Shown here one piece after another: positions 12,600 through 24,856 of a stretch of 64,000 bases of DNA. The notes under the pieces were generated by a model that worked only from the letters and a program-made list of their open reading frames with translations, had not been told where the DNA came from and ran no database searches. Source of the DNA: Epichloe hybrida. Lineage: Eukaryota; Ascomycota; Sordariomycetes; Hypocreales; Clavicipitaceae. How positions within the stretch are numbered: position 1 is the stretch's first letter; every line of letters starts with the position of its first letter. Both the position numbers and the translations under genes were made by a program. Location of the stretch: NCBI GenBank assembly GCA_019022495.1, contig JAFEKR010000004.1, positions 2,666,001 to 2,730,000 of the forward strand, in the 5' to 3' direction.

Positions 12600-15500
12600 G
12601 ACCTTAAACTAGACCTATAATTACCTCTTAAACATTAGCTACAATTCTACCTATGGTCTATAGTAATATAGCAGCGATTACATAGTAAGGTAGTCTTATT
12701 AAAACGCAAATAAAAATGCCTATGTATAAAGGGGAAACGTATAAAAGCCTATAGAATTTCTTAGCAAACTTAGACATACTATTTAAATTAGACTGCTATA
12801 CCTTTAAGAATAATATAACTAAGGTAGCATATGTAGGTAGCTGCCTAGCTAGTAATGCAAAGTAATAGTAGATGCGTTATATAGCTATGGATAGGCATGT
12901 AGATTATTCATTAATCACCTAGGTAAATTTCCTAGAATAGTTAAAAACTAGAATAATGGATGTAAGTATAAGACGCTTAGAAGTAATAAGGTCACTACTA
13001 AATCTTAGGCAGAAGAATAGCTAATTATTTTAATCCTTTATATAAGCCTAGGACAAGGTAGAAGCTAAGTTACCTAAAGAAATCCCTGTATATCTAAGAA
13101 TTATAATCTTTCTAAATAGCTTAAATAACGCTATAAGGAAGCAGATAATTAGTTAAGAGATCCTAATAACCTAGAGCTAACTACAAGGCTAGGGTAAGAA
13201 AGCGGAGGTTATAATAGGTTTAGGCTAAAATAATAAAAAAGGTTAGGACTTTAAAAGAAAGAGGCAACGCTCTTATTCTACATTACCTATAGATAGGGCG
13301 TAGTAACAGAGCAAAGACTAAGGGAAAAGATTATCCCTAGTGTGCTATAAATATAAAAAGCCTAGGCATGCTATATTAACTTATTAGGCACTAGATTATT
13401 TTACCTATAAAAGTACTAAATATATAACTAAGAAGCATAGGGAAAGCAGCAATAAAGCTATGTCTCCTAATACAATACTAGTTTAATTAGCATAGACCTA
13501 GGAATGCGATCTTGCCATGGAATACCCTATAGATAACAGAATAAGAATACAGGTATCTCTACGATAAGATAACTAGTGGTTAGCTATGCAAGCGCTATTT
13601 AATACAGGCGCACAGTCTTTAATAATTTATCTAAAATTATTATTAAAAAAGGATTAGGAGAGTGTGATTTAATTAGATAGGATATTAGAGAGTGCAAGCA
13701 AAAAAGTGATTTCACATTAAGGAATTCTAAAAAAATTAGTTAAGATAAAAGATAGTATAGGATTTGCGAAAGTCTGCTAAGTTAGCTGCTTTATTGCTAA
13801 TATAGGTAAAGGGATAATTCTAAGTATAGACTAGATTAAAGAGTATTTACCTGTGATTATATGTTAGGAGCATAAATACTAGAGATATCTAGTAATAATA
13901 GAATGTCTTTCCTTTACTTATGGCAAGTGGCAAGTACGTAGAGAGAAAAAAATAGTAGTAGTTACTTTATTATTAGGAGCAATAAAGATTAGGCTAAGTA
14001 TTCTAGAAAATAAAAATCAAAAAGGAAAAGGAAAAGGCTAATTAGAGGACCTAGTAGTAATAGATATATAAATAAATAGCGAAGTAGCTATGTGGATCCT
14101 TAAGTATGCTTATTTGTGGCAAAAAAGCAAAGGTATTATAGTTATACTAATTTTAGAAGACGTAAGTAGCAAAGAAGCCACGTTAAATTAGGATAAGAGC
14201 ACTAAGTGCCCTACACTAATAATCCTAGAAGAATATAGGGAGTTTATAGATGTTTTTTCTAAAGAGTTAGTAGGTAAGCTTCCTAAACTAGGAGGTTGCA
14301 CTTATGTAATTAAATTAGAAGAAGGGAAAACACTACCTTAGGGGCCTATATATAATTTGGCTAAAAGGGAGCTAGAGGTTCTTAGGGAGTACCTTACAAG
14401 TGCGTAGCTTAAAGGGTGGATTAAAAGATTAGTTAGCCTAGCTAAAGCCCTGATTTTATTTATTCTAAAGAAAGGAGGGAAATTAAGGCTTTATGTGGAT
14501 TATAGGGGCCTGAATAAGATCATAATTAAGAATAAGGCCCCTTTGCCCCTTATCGCTAAAATTCTTAATTAATTAGCAGGCGTAGTTATTTTCATAGTCC
14601 TGGATTTAAAAGATATGTACCACTAGCTACATATCTGCTTAGGTAATAAGTGAAAAACAGCGTTCTGTTATTAATATAGCTACTTTGAATATCTAGTAAT
14701 GCTATTTAGACTAGTTAACACACTAGTGACTTTTTAGGAGTATATTAATAATGCTCTTAAAGGACTTGTTAATAAGACCTGCATTATCTATCTAGATAAT
14801 ACACTAATATATAGCAGTAGGATTGAAGATTATACAGAGTATATTAAACAAATTCTACGTAGGTTTAGAGAGGTAGGTCTTTTTATTAACCTTAAGAAGT
14901 GTTAATTTTTAGTTAAGGAAGTTAAATTTTTAGGCTTTAAGATATTAGAGAAAGGTATTGTAATAGACCTAGTAAGAGTTAAAGTAATTGTAACCTAGCT
15001 AATACCACGTAGCGTTTTTAACATTTAGTTATTTCTTGGTTTTACTAGATTTTACTGCTGTTTTATTAAATAGTATAGTAAAGTTGTTGTTTTATTAATA
15101 GATTGCCTTAGAGGGAATTAACTAGTGATGTTTAAACTAGAACCCTATAAGATAGTAGCATTTAGAGAACTTTAATAAAGATTTTAGGAAGCGCTAATTT
15201 TAGTGTATTTTAACTCACTTGTGTATCTTAGAGTGAAGACAGATGCATCTAGATATGCAATTAGGGCTATACTCACAATGTTAGTGCTAGGTTACTAGCA
15301 CCTAGTTGCGTTTATGTTAAGAAAGATAACTAATACCAAATTGCGATATTTAACACCTAACGGCGAATTATTAGCTATCTAAGAGGCTTTTCGCATATGG
15401 AGACACTATCTCGCTTATTTAGCTTATATAATTAAAGTTATTACAGATTATTTAAACTATAAGTACCTCGCTATAAAGCCTAAGCTTACTAGTAGGTAGG

Positions 15501-17640
15501 TAACTACGCTTAATAAGCTTTATCCTTTTAACTTTAAGATTATATATTATGTAAGGAAATTAAATCCTACTAACCCACTTTTAAGAAGACTAGATTTTAT
15601 AAGTAAGGTAAGGAAAGAGGAAGTAATAACTATATAACTTCCTACCTTTTTGTCTAAATTTATAAATACTAAGAGATAGAAACACTATAGCGATATTATT
15701 AATGCCATAGGCTCCACAAAAACGTTACTTAATGTAACTAATAGTTAGTTGCGACAACGCTGCGATAATACTACTAATATCTAGGGTTTTAAAAAATCGT
15801 AACTTAACTGTATTCCTAAAGAACCTGATAATCTAGACAATCTCAGAAGAGTTATATTAGTAGGGTTATTTAATACTTTTTATATTTTAGTTAATAAGCA
15901 ATAAGCTAGCTATAGTGATACTATTAGTACCTAGCGCATGTATTAGTTAGTGCTTAATTGTTTTAATTTTCCTATTAGACTAGCTATTACTAATAGGGAT
16001 AGACTAGCATAGGTTATTACTAGTAAGCGGTAAGGGCGCCCCTTAAAAACGTTACTTATTTATGTCCCTATAAGACTAGAAGTATCTATTAAACTAATCA
16101 CTTGCAAAGATATTATAGCTAGGATTTAATCTGTTTAGAGAACCTCTTCTAAGTTTAACTCTAACTTTTTGGAAAAGAGCTTAGAATTAGAACCTCTAAT
16201 TCAAGTCTTATTATATGAAGCATAGCAAGGCAATGACTTTACTATGGGTTAATTAAAGTTACTTAAAAGCGGCGATTTAGCTATGTTCTAGACATAGTTA
16301 ATTAGACCCTCTAAGCTATTAATATTTAAGAATCGTGTTTTTGTTCCTCTAGGTATAAGAAAAGAAATTTTGTTGCTAACTTATAATAACCCTGCTGCTA
16401 GGCACTAAGGAGTAAGTAAAACTCTTTATTAGATTACAAACTAATATTATTAGCTAATAATAAAGAAAGATATAAAGGTGCACATTAGTACTTATATAAA
16501 TTATTAGACTTCGAAACCAAGGCATTATAAACCATATAGTAAGCTAGCTACGTTACTAGTGCCTAATCGCCTCTTTTAAGAATTATTAATAGATTTCATC
16601 ACTAGACTTTCACTAGTAAAAGATTTAAATTAAACCTATAACATAATTTTAGTTATTGTTAACCGTTTTACGAAATACGGTATTTATATCCCTATGTTAA
16701 CGCGACTAACTAGCAATAGGCTAGTAACTATGTTCTTAGAATATGTTTTTAGAGACTATAGAGCCCTAGAAGGTATTATAATGGACTAAGGTTCTATATT
16801 TACTAGTGGTTTTTAGATGACTTTTTATTATCTTCTTGCAATAAAGTGATTACTTAGCACTGCTTTTTACCCCTAGATAAACAGTTAGATAGAACGTTTA
16901 AACTAGGTCTTAGAATATTATTTAAGGGCTTTTACTTATGCTAAACAGACTAATTAGGCGGACAACTTATTAATAGCGCAATTCGCGTATAATATAAGCA
17001 ATCACTTAACGCATGGCTACACACTAGCGGAGGCGTTATGAGGTTATAATCCTAGAGGTCTATAGCAAGTAGTAGTAAATATCCCTTTAGTAAATAATTA
17101 AGCTAAAAGTAGGATTTTAGCACTAAGAGAGAAGCACACTATAATTAAGTAGCTTTTAAGCAACTTATAGACTTAGTATAAAAAATATTATAACTAGAAG
17201 AGAACTCTAATAAGGTTTAAAGTTAGTAACTATGTTTTATTATTAACAAAAAACATTAACCTAAGACGCCCTAGTAAGAAGCTAGCTATGAAGTATCTAG
17301 GCCCCTATAAGATTAAAAAGGCAATTAGAAGTTACGGATTAGCGTATTAATTAAAATTGCCACCTAGGACTTAATTATATAATATATTTAATATCACTTG
17401 TCTTAAACCTTTTAAAGGGGACCTAATAGACATAGAAGATATGTCCTTACTATAAGATACTATTAAAGATAATAAATAAGAGTTTAAAGTTAAGAGAATT
17501 ATTTCACACCACTACAATAGAAGGCATTGTAAATATCTGGTTAAATAGAAGGGCTACAATACTTTAGAGAATTCTTAGGTATTAAAAAGGGATTTTATTA
17601 CTAGAGAAATTATTAATAACTATAAGCGATAGCTAAGCAG
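12600..17640 (+). pseudogene. Decayed gag-pol of Gypsy copy B
   Basis: Conceptual translation on the plus strand gives the chromovirus order. A gag zinc-knuckle relic lies near 13345, with its first cysteine kept and later ones turned to tyrosine. A protease relic near 13600 reads NTGAQ where DTGAQ is expected. Reverse transcriptase at about 14340-14910 has YRGLN and YLDNTLIYS where YLDDxLIYS is usual. Integrase at about 16370-17060 shows TAFYP, IERLN and EYYLRAF blocks. A C-terminal chromodomain at about 17495-17635 shows HHYNR and YLVK blocks. TAG and TAA codons replace Trp and Gln throughout, as expected from C-to-T mutation, so nothing here can be translated. Confidence 0.88.
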
Positions 17641-19570
17641 CGAAGTTAATATAAGGTAGTTATGTTTTATAACTTAACACACTAAAGATATTAGAAAATA
17701 AAGTTAATTTACTTAGATAACTTAAATAATCTATTACGCAGCTACTAAGCACCTATCCCTTTATAATAGAGTTAGCCCTTAAGACCACTAGTCCCTTATT
17801 ATTATTAGCAGCTATAGGAGCCGCGGAGGAAGAGGCCTTAGGAGTATCTTTATTATTAGAATCCCCCTCTCTATACACATAGACCTAAAGTGCACTAGGG
17901 AGCTTAATAGGACTAACGCGTTTAGGCAGATTAATAGTATTTAGTGTAAACTACTAGTAAGTTAGTTAAGCATTAGCTATATATATTAAGAAAGCTTACC
18001 TTTAGGATATTCTAGGCTATAAAGCAAAGATAGTTTATAATGTTAATCTAAGTCTCTAGATTTATAGTGTTACTTAGCAGCGCTATTACAGTGCGTTTAT
18101 TATATTTTGCCTTATAAGTAGCATTAGCAGACATTTAAGCGCAGCGAACGTAACCACGCTTATTAGAATTTTTGTAAACTAGGATAGTATTCTATAGCTT
18201 TTTCTTTGTTTTTATAATAGCCTAGTAGTAAGTTAGCAGTAATCTAGTGTCTAGGAAATAGAATTATACTTACTTTATTTTAATAGTAATAGCTACCTTT
18301 AGGAGTAGCTTTAATAAGTTTAAATAGCCTATTATAAAGCTATGTAATTTAAGCTAGAGTCTAGCAGTGTGTTAGCAATAACTAGGTAGATTTTAGTTAA
18401 GAAAGACATACTATAATATAGTTTTTGTTATTTTAGAAGTAATAAGCATATTTTATTAAATAGCCTGTTAAATATTAGCTATAAAGAAGCAGTAAGTAAG
18501 TAAAGATATTATACTTAAAGACTTATTATATTTAGCTAGGAAGGTTTTTTTATTAATAAGGTATCCTAGAATCTTATAGGTGCTGTTTTTTAGGAGGATA
18601 TTTTACATTACCACTTACTAATAATAGCGTATATATAAAATCTTCTTTAAAGTTATTTTACTAGCAGTAAGTTAATAATAAAGATACTATAAGGATATAA
18701 TAAACTTATAATAAGATTTTAGAAGAAGTTTACTTTTAGGGAGACTTTATAAGAGATTTCTTAGTTAATAGATTTTCTTAAGGCATTAATAAAGGCAAAG
18801 TTTAGGTATAAGACTTAGACATAGTGGACTAGCTATAAGTTAGCTATAATAGACTAGATAGGGAAGTCATACTAATGAGAGTATAAACTTATAAGCTAGA
18901 TAAGGGCAAGAAACTAAGATAAATAAGGACGGATAATAATAATAATTAAGGACTAAAAGAGGTTAGTAACTACTAAGCAATAGTAGTAAGAGAGCTACTG
19001 CTTAGCTAGTAGGGGTAACTTATAAGGTTAAGGGATATTATAAAAGAAAGGAAGAGTGTGAAAGGGGGGAAAAATCAGTCTCTTTTATATTAACCCTAGA
19101 CCCCTTAAGTAATCTAACGCACTATGTATAGGTAATTTACAAATTACAATAATAACTATTAGTACTGCTAAACGCATATATACCTAATAGCTACAAGCTC
19201 ACAGCGACTATAACACAAGCCCTCTAGTTAGACTATTTAGAACCCTAGTATTAGGTACCTTGTTTATTTAACTAATTATGAAAATTAACATAGGTTATTT
19301 GTATTGTTTTTTCTAGCTATATAACGGGCAATAACATTTATTTTGCTACAGTAAAGCCGCGTGTAGGCTACTATTAGAATATTACTAACTATAATAAGGG
19401 GTTATTTTTAATTAGTGGTATTATTATTATTATTTCTTTTTATTCACCTACGCGTCTGGACATAAGGTGCCTTATCTTATTTTTCCTTATAAAGCTCTAA
19501 TATAGTAACCATGCCCTAAGCAAGTAGCTTATTTTACAATCAAGGTTAATTATATATAGGGGGGGTATTA

Positions 19571-19840
19571 TGTTAGGAGCGTAGAGGTTAAAGATAGGAT
19601 GTTTATTAAAGCAAGTCTTTAGAGAACCTTTAGGCTATGCAAATAACAAAGAGGCTAGCTAGCTATAAGATAGCCACGTGCTTATGGAGCGGGGTATTTA
19701 TTAAAGACAGCGCATATTATTAGTGCTAGGTTAGAGATTAAAACCTTCACGCACCTGCCCCTAGCTAGTATTTATCTAGCAGCGACTGCGATAGTCTTAG
19801 CCATCACTTCGTTCTCAACCTTTTGGTGCAAGCCGTGACA
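19571..19840 (+). repeat. 3' LTR of Gypsy copy B
   Basis: This 270-bp LTR starts TGTTAGGAGCGTAGAGG and ends AGCCGTGACA. Its outer half keeps ancestral C and G that are lost in the 5' LTR. Confidence 0.93.
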
Positions 19841-22027
19841 TTTATACTAAATACTATTAATTTACTTAAATATATTAGTCCTATTAAGCTCCCTAGTATA
19901 CTTTAAGTCTATATATATAAAGAGAGAGATTCTAATAATAAAGATACTCCTAAGGCCTTTTTCTCTATAGCTTTTATAGCTACTAATAATAATAAGGGAC
20001 TAGTAGTCTTAAGGGCTAACTCTATTATAAAGGGATAGGTACTTAGTAGCTATATAATAGATTATTTAAGTTATCTAAGTAAATTAACTTTATTTTCTAA
20101 TATCTTTAGTATATTAAGTTATAAAACATAATTACCTTATATTAACTTTATTACTTAGCTATTGCTTATAGTTATTAATAATTTCTCTAGTAATAAAATC
20201 CCTTTTTAATACCTAAGAATTCTCTAAAGTATTATAGCCTTTTTATTTAACTAGATATTTATAATACCTTTTATTATAGTAATATAAAATAATTCTCTTA
20301 ACTTTAAACTCTTATTTATTATCTTTAATAGTATCTTATAGTAAGGATATATTTTCTATATTTATTAGGTCCCCTTTAAAAGGTTTTAGACTAGTAATAT
20401 TAAATATATTATATAATTAAGTCCTAGGTAGTAATTTTAATTAATATACTAATCTATAACTTCTAATTACTTTTTTAATCTTATAAGGGCCTAAATACTT
20501 TATAGCTAGCTTCTTACTAAGGTATCTTAGGTTAATATTTTTTATTAATAATAAAATATAGTTACTAACTTTAAACCTTATTAGAGTTCTTTTCTAGTTA
20601 TAATATTTTTTATACTAAGTCTATAAGTTACTTAAAAGCTACTTAATATAGTATACTTTTCTTTTAGTACTAAAATCCTACTTTTAGCTTAATTATTTAC
20701 TAAAGGGATATTTACTATTACTTACTATAAACCTCTAGGATTATAACCTTATAATGCCTTTACTAGTGTGTAGCTATGCGTTAAGTAATTACTTATATTA
20801 TATGTAAATTACGCTATTAATAGGTTATTTGCCTAATTAGTCTATTTAGCATAAGTAAAAGCCCTTAAATAATGTTCTAAGACCTAGTTTAAACGTTTTA
20901 TTTAACTATTTATCTAGGGGTAAAAAGCAGTGCTAAGTAGTTACTTTATTATAAGAAGATAATAAAAAGTTATCTAGAAACCACTAGTAAATATAAAACC
21001 TTAGTCTATTATAATACCTTCTAGGGCTCTATAGTCTCTAAAAATATATTCTAAGAATATAGTTACTAGCCTATTACTAGTTAGTCATGTTAAAATAAGG
21101 ATATAAATACTATATTTTATAAAATAGTTAATAATAACTAAAATTATATTATAGGTTTAATTTAAATCTTTTACTAGTAAAAGTCTATTAATAATTCTTA
21201 AAAGAGGCAATTAAGCACTAGTAATATAGCTAGCTTACTATATAGTTTATAATGCCTTAGTTTTAAAGTCTAATAATTTATATAAGTGCTAATATATACC
21301 TTTATATCTTTCTTTATTATTAGCTAATAATATTAGTTTATAATCTAATAAAGAGTTTTACTTACTCCTTAGTGCCTAGTAATAAGGTTATTATAAGTTA
21401 GTAATAAAATTTCTTTCCTTATACCTAGAGGAATAAAAATATAATTCTTAAATATTAATAGCTTAGAGAGTCTAATTAACTATATCTAGGACATAGCTAA
21501 ATCGCTGCTTTTAAGTAATTTTAATTAAGCTATAGTAAAGTTATTACCTTACTATACTTTATATAATAAGACTTAAATTAGGGGTTTTAATTCTAAGCTC
21601 TTTTCTAAAAAGTTAAAGTTAAACTTAAAAGAGGTTCTCTAAATAGATTAAATCCTAGCTATAATATATTTATAAGTAATTAGTTTAATAGATGCTTTTA
21701 GTCTTATAAGGATATAGATAAGTAATGTTTTTAAGGGGCGCCCTTGCTACTTACTAGTAATAACCTATGCTGGTCTATCCCTATTAGTAATAGCTAGTCT
21801 AATAGGAAAATTAAAATAATTAAGTAATAAATAATATATACACTAGGTACTAATAGTATTACTATAGCTAGCTTATTACTTATTAATAGAAGTATAAAAA
21901 GTATTAAATAACCTTACTAATATAACTTTTCTAAGATTATTTAGATTATTAGGTTCTTTAGGAATATAGTTAAGTTATAATTTTTTAAAACCCTAGATAT
22001 TAGCAGTATTATTATAGTATTATTATA

Positions 22028-24856
22028 GAGATAGCGCCAATGGAGGCATGCCGATTCCTCGGGGTATGGGTAGACAGGAAACTCAACTAGAGCGCCCACA
22101 AGAACATCCTTAAGGGAAAACTAGCCCGGCAGCGGCTCGCACTCTCTACGTTAGCGGCGTTAGCATAGGGCGTTAGCTTCAGAGACACCTGGCTTATATA
22201 CACGTAGGTAATCTAGCCCGTTCTCGCCTATAGGGCGAGCGCCTACCACACCCTAACTAAGAAGGGAGGAAAACCACAAGGAATAGTTAGAAGTTTTATA
22301 GCGGACTAATTAACCTGCCTCCGGACCGTAGCCAGAGCGTTTAAGGCCACACTAATTGCTTAGCTAGAAGTTAAAACCTACATCCCCCCCCTAGACCTCT
22401 ACCTAAACGAGATAAAGCGGAAGTTTAAGGAAAGGATTGTACTTAGCAGAATAATAAACAAGATACAGGCCGCGGCTAACTTAGTGTAAATAGTACTATA
22501 ACGTAGAAGAAGACCCTTACCTGCTAATAACAAACTAGACGCATAACTATATAAGGAGTAAAAGAAGAGATAGGAAGACTAGCATTCTAATAGGTAATAA
22601 AGATAACACAGGCGTAGGAGAGAGCTAACAGAGGACCGCTTACTTACCTATAACCTAAAGGAAATCCAGAAATTCCACACTAGGCTTAATAAGCATGTCT
22701 CCTCTATAATAGTATAATTATATATAGGAAAGATTAGCCTTAATAAGTTCCTCTTCTAAAGGCGTGTTCCTAGGGTGGCTTTGCCCCTATGTAGCTATAG
22801 TTATGTAGTTAAAGACTAGTACTATATAATTATTAACTACGCTAACTATAACTATAGACGCCCCTAAATAAGATAGCCTAGAGACGCATAGGAGGCAAGG
22901 CTAGCCCTAGATAATCCCCTAAAGGCAAGATATATTATAAAGTGGTTCCTTAGTATAAGAAGACTCTAATACTACACATTAGCATAAGACCTAGCCTTTT
23001 GTTAACGTAAACTAGGGGAGGATCTAAGCTACCCTAGAGGTAACTAAACTAACTAATAAACGGATATAGTAGATAACTAGAGAGAGGCACTAGGTAAAAC
23101 AGTGTAGCCACGGAGGCGGGCTAGACATAAGGCGGAATTACACTATAATAGGAAGACTATAGGTCTAGAACAGTTATTAGATTAATTTTAAGTTAAAAAA
23201 CTATAGGTATTATTTTACACTAGCTTACTACCACCCCTTTACTAACCTAGAATTAGCCCTATTTCTCCTTAGGGATAGGGATTATATCCTCTATTACTTT
23301 ACTCTTACCCTTAGCTAATAGGCTAGTGGCTAGGAGCTAGTTTGTCTTTGCTACTTAGGCATTAAGCTACTAAAGCTAAAAGATAACCTTATTATATTAT
23401 TCCTCCGCAGACCTAGACCTAGCTAGGTCTAGGCTTACTATAGTAGCGCCCTATTTCTTCTTAGCGTGGTTTTTAGCATAGAGTTTCTTAACCTAAGCTA
23501 TATAGTCCTCTAGGGCCTATATAATCAAAGTTAGCCATAGAATAGAGCTACTACTAAGCTAGAGTAAAACCACTTATATCACTCCTAGTAACTATACTAG
23601 CCTAGGTCTTGACTAATCACTAATGTTCCCCCCGCTAGCTAGCAATATTTAGCTATAAGCGGATTAGTACTAGAGTAAGCTTAGAATAGGCGTAGGAGTT
23701 AACATTACCTTAATATATATATAATTGCAAACCTAATAATCAAAATAGGCATTAGACATCACCCCTTTATATGCAGATTAGCCCTGCCCCTAGACTAGAA
23801 ATAAACTAACTTACTAATAATATTATAGCACTAATAGCCCTTATTTTTAATAGATCGCGTCTCGCAGGATACACACTAGATCTCTTATAGCTTACCTAGC
23901 TACCCTAGGTTAGACCTAAAAATAGGGTAAAATAAAGGTAAAGGGGACTTACTTCTAGGCCTTTTGCCTTTACCTAATCTAATTATTTCTAGGTTAAGGA
24001 CTTCCTTAGATACTTATCTAAGGTCATAAGTTTCTAGGCAGATTAGAGCTAGAATAGCACTAAAAATAGGGTACTTATAGAGCTTAGTAACATTATAGCG
24101 CGTTTTTCTACGTAAAACATTAGTATTTAAACTAGCACTAGACTAAAGAAGCCTTAAATAGCTCCTAAAAGGGATAGGAAGGAAAAGAACCTATAGGAAA
24201 TTTATTATAAGAAAAGGAAAAAGGTTAGAACCTTAAGGGGGGAGAAGCCCTCTTTTATACTTAAGAGAGGGGGGGGGGGGGACTAACTATAATATTAGCT
24301 AGAAAACAAAGCATAAGATAAGTAAATACATAGATAGCGCGTAACTAATCTAGGAGCAGAACCGCCTAGTTACTAGGCCTAAATCACCTACCCCTTACTA
24401 TAATTAAACGAAACTATATGCTTAGACTTCATAAGACATCTAGACTAGTGCTAGGTTAGATTTAGCTAAAAAGTAAGGCACTAGAAGAGTTAAAAGTAAA
24501 GCAAATAAAAAGTAAATTATTATTATAAATCTAAATTCACTACGCCCTAGGGCAAAGTAAGAGACGCGGAGCTAGGTCTAAGTAAGACTAGACTAGCACT
24601 AAAGGAAGCTAGTTAGGACTACTACTATACTTTTTCTTTTTTCTTTTTTATTTTCTTTAGGATAAGGCTAGCGTAAGCTAGCACTAAATACCTATAATTA
24701 ATTACACCTAATGCGGCGTAGACCTAGAAGAGAGTTAGCGCTAGCCTATTAACAGACATAAGGGGGTTTTTCTTCCTAGCAAAGGGTTTTCCCTCTTAAC
24801 TAAGCGGATGGAGTACTAGGAATAGCTACATAGTTAGCTAGCTAGTGTAAAGAATA
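22028..24856 (+). mobile_element. 5'-truncated LINE (Tad/I-like non-LTR retrotransposon)
   Basis: About 2.8 kb of higher-GC DNA interrupts Gypsy copy C and is flanked by a 15-bp duplication, TATAGTATTATTATA (22013-22027 and 24857-24871). Plus-strand translation from about 22065 gives the end of a non-LTR reverse transcriptase as found in fungal LINEs: a FLGVWVDRKLN block, then TCLRTVARAFKAT, then PPLDLYLN near 22390. After stops comes the downstream block ending in RRVPRVALPLC near 22760, where a cysteine-rich tail is expected. The endonuclease and most of the reverse transcriptase are missing, which is typical of 5' truncation during insertion. The last 1.5 kb is non-coding and includes a G run at about 24268-24281. 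Confidence 0.85.

Larger units (their letters stand above)
11981..19840 (+). mobile_element. Ty3/Gypsy chromovirus copy B, nested in copy C
   Basis: The element is 7860 bp, with 270-bp LTRs at 11981-12250 and 19571-19840. A 5-bp target duplication, TTTAT, flanks it (11976-11980 and 19841-19845). It sits inside copy C in the opposite orientation. The right LTR ends with an almost unmutated stretch (GGTGCAAGCCGTGACA). A G-rich run just before 19571 is a plausible polypurine tract. The gag-pol order is readable on the plus strand despite stops and is described separately. Confidence 0.95.
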
